Below are positions 62,819-64,000 of a DNA stretch of 64,000 nt, piece after piece. The notes below the pieces were generated by a model. It ran no database searches, had not been told where the DNA came from, and saw nothing but the letters and a program-made list of their open reading frames with translations. The position numbers were made by a program, and so were the translations under genes. The stretch comes from Clostridium sp. (GTDB lineage: Bacteria; Bacillota; Clostridia; Oscillospirales; Acutalibacteraceae): NCBI GenBank assembly GCA_023663865.1, contig JAMPGU010000002.1, positions 62,001 to 126,000 on the forward strand. The letters run 5' to 3'. Every line of letters starts with the position of its first letter. Positions within the stretch are counted from its first letter, which is position 1.

Positions 62819-63913
62819 TTAAGATTGAAAATGCTTGAAAAAGTTAAGTGAATTTAGCAAATTTATAGTAATTAAACTTTCAAATTTTGATTTGTCGACT
62901 TGATATACATAATTTGAAAACTTATTTTGTATATCAATCGGGGGAATCGGTATTTCTAAATTAAGTATATCTTTATTTGATATATTAGCTTGTCGAACGC
63001 CTCTACTAATTCCTGTTAATTTCTTTTTGATAGCGGAAAATTTAAGTACTTGAGATAAATAGTGTTTATTAATTGTTTGATATAATTTTAACTTTGCATT
63101 TCGTTGATTTAGATAATAACAATCATAATCATTGCCCAATATACAAACATTACCATAATCGTCTTTTCCAACAGTTCCGGTTAAAGACATTACTAAATCA
63201 CCAGCATACATCATATATCTTGATAAACTTTCATCATATTTCCAAAACACTAGATTATTCGGCTGAAAACATCCTGAATTTATATTACCTATTCTCAAAA
63301 TAGGAATACCAATTTCAGTGAAAAGTTCACTTTTAAACGCATATCCACCAACTACATTTAAATGATACAAAAGTTTTTGCTTACTCCACTTCATAGAATT
63401 TGATACTGGATCACCAAACATCTCGATAAATCGGGACTTGACGAGATTGTCATAATTTTTTAATTGTTGCTTTTTTATTGCAATTAGTTTATTCAATCTA
63501 TCGCCAATACTGTTAATAGTTGTTTGCTTATCAATAGAAATATCTGGCACTTGAATATCTAAAATATATTTTTTAGATATGTGTTGTAACCCAGCTCCGT
63601 GAAATCCATCTTCAAGAAGCTGCATATGTGATTCAAAAAATAAATATAATGATTTTAAAGCGTAATCTTTCCTATTGCTATAGAAAACAATACAATCAGT
63701 AGAAGTTGAAAACGGTTCATCACAATAATGAACACTTGGAATTCCACCAGTTCCAAAAATCAAAGCAGGTTTGTCATATTGAAAAAAGTCAACATATTTA
63801 GTTTGGATATTACTTGAGGTAAAGAATTTATATACTCCTTCTTTTTTTCCTTCTCCTGCCTTAATTTTAGATTTTTCTTGTGCAATTACTAAATTTCCAA
63901 ACCTAATACTCAT
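62819..63913 (-). CDS. hsdS: Type I specificity subunit, inverted second copy
   Basis: A 364-residue HsdS on the opposite strand, tail-to-tail with the first copy and 22 bases from it. It also has two recognition domains and the same central element (NYDNLVKSRFIEMFGDP). Its recognition sequences differ from those of the first copy. No methyltransferase is upstream in the visible part, so it could be a silent reservoir or belong to a gene that ends at 63910, with which its start overlaps (ATGA). Confidence 0.88.
   Translation of the reverse strand: MSIRFGNLVIAQEKSKIKAGEGKKEGVYKFFTSSNIQTKYVDFFQYDKPALIFGTGGIPSVHYCDEPFSTSTDCIVFYSNRKDYALKSLYLFFESHMQLLEDGFHGAGLQHISKKYILDIQVPDISIDKQTTINSIGDRLNKLIAIKKQQLKNYDNLVKSRFIEMFGDPVSNSMKWSKQKLLYHLNVVGGYAFKSELFTEIGIPILRIGNINSGCFQPNNLVFWKYDESLSRYMMYAGDLVMSLTGTVGKDDYGNVCILGNDYDCYYLNQRNAKLKLYQTINKHYLSQVLKFSAIKKKLTGISRGVRQANISNKDILNLEIPIPPIDIQNKFSNYVYQVDKSKFESLITINLLNSLNFFKHFQS
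63410..63442 (-). repeat. hsdS inverted repeat, arm 2
   Basis: Inverted partner of 62170-62202 (3 mismatches) in the central region of the second hsdS. A shorter copy, GTCAAATCCCGAT on the minus strand, occurs at 63954-63966. Confidence 0.85.
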
Positions 63914-64000
63914 GCTGCAACCCCCATTCTATTGGTAATAGACTCACCGAGATATCGGGATTTGACAATGGGATATGTATTAACCGATATATTTTCGGTG
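63910..64000 (-). CDS. C-terminal end of an unidentified gene, cut by the window edge
   Basis: On the minus strand the last 29 complete codons read TENISVNTYPIVKSRYLGES and then ITNRMGVAA before the stop at 63910. The stop overlaps the start of the second hsdS, so the two are coupled. The VKSR stretch and its DNA match the central hsdS repeat, so this may be a truncated third hsdS; too little is visible to be sure. Confidence 0.5.
   Translation of the reverse strand, partial: TENISVNTYPIVKSRYLGESITNRMGVAA

Overview
The window looks like a chromosomal segment of a low-GC, Gram-positive, spore-forming-lineage anaerobe of the class Clostridia. The signs are AGGAGG-type ribosome binding sites, textbook TTGACA-17-TATAAT promoters, a complete Rnf complex, TagB/TagF-type teichoic-acid enzymes, lipoproteins, a one-chain glycyl-tRNA synthetase and a remnant of spoVT. 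The species cannot be named from the sequence alone. No rRNA, tRNA or CRISPR array was seen.

Layout. 9-10783 (all minus): an energy and flavin block. It holds a membrane-anchored FMN-binding-like protein, ApbE flavinyltransferase, a TetR-controlled ABC exporter, a lipoprotein with two degenerate FMN-binding-like repeats, and the rnfCDGEAB operon. RnfG carries two covalent-FMN domains instead of one. 11007-21968: a cell-surface polysaccharide block with a LicC-like nucleotidyltransferase, an active-looking LicD and a degenerate LicD, an octopine-dehydrogenase-family enzyme, a HisC-like aminotransferase, two TagB/TagF-type transferases (one fused to a glycosyltransferase) and an acyltransferase. 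22129-51773: housekeeping and envelope genes (ilvC with a GntR regulator, DUF815 ATPase, a two-component system with an HtrA protease, glyS, a 3D/G5 wall protein, ddl-DUF1934-argS, a radical SAM protein, nadBC, murA, a WalJ-like MBL hydrolase, rlmH) plus several uncharacterised membrane proteins.

51921-64000: the left part of a mobile element whose right end lies beyond the window. Its large serine recombinase is fused in frame to the last 148 codons of spoVT, so the element appears to sit inside spoVT, in the manner of the sigK-interrupting skin element. It carries a relaxase, a MobC-like protein, a probable oriT, a sigma-like protein and a defence-type cargo: an ATPase/nuclease-like protein, a Fic protein, and a type I modification system with two oppositely oriented hsdS genes that share inverted repeats.

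Non-coding structure of note: a 42-nt element present twice (upstream of licD and of an XRE-family membrane gene) with alternative pairings like an attenuator; a MITE-like insertion at 49215-49493; a structured leader on the 3D-domain gene; a probable leaderless apbE message; and a metallophosphoesterase gene with no ATG, GTG or TTG start, lying in the same frame as its upstream neighbour behind a single TAA.
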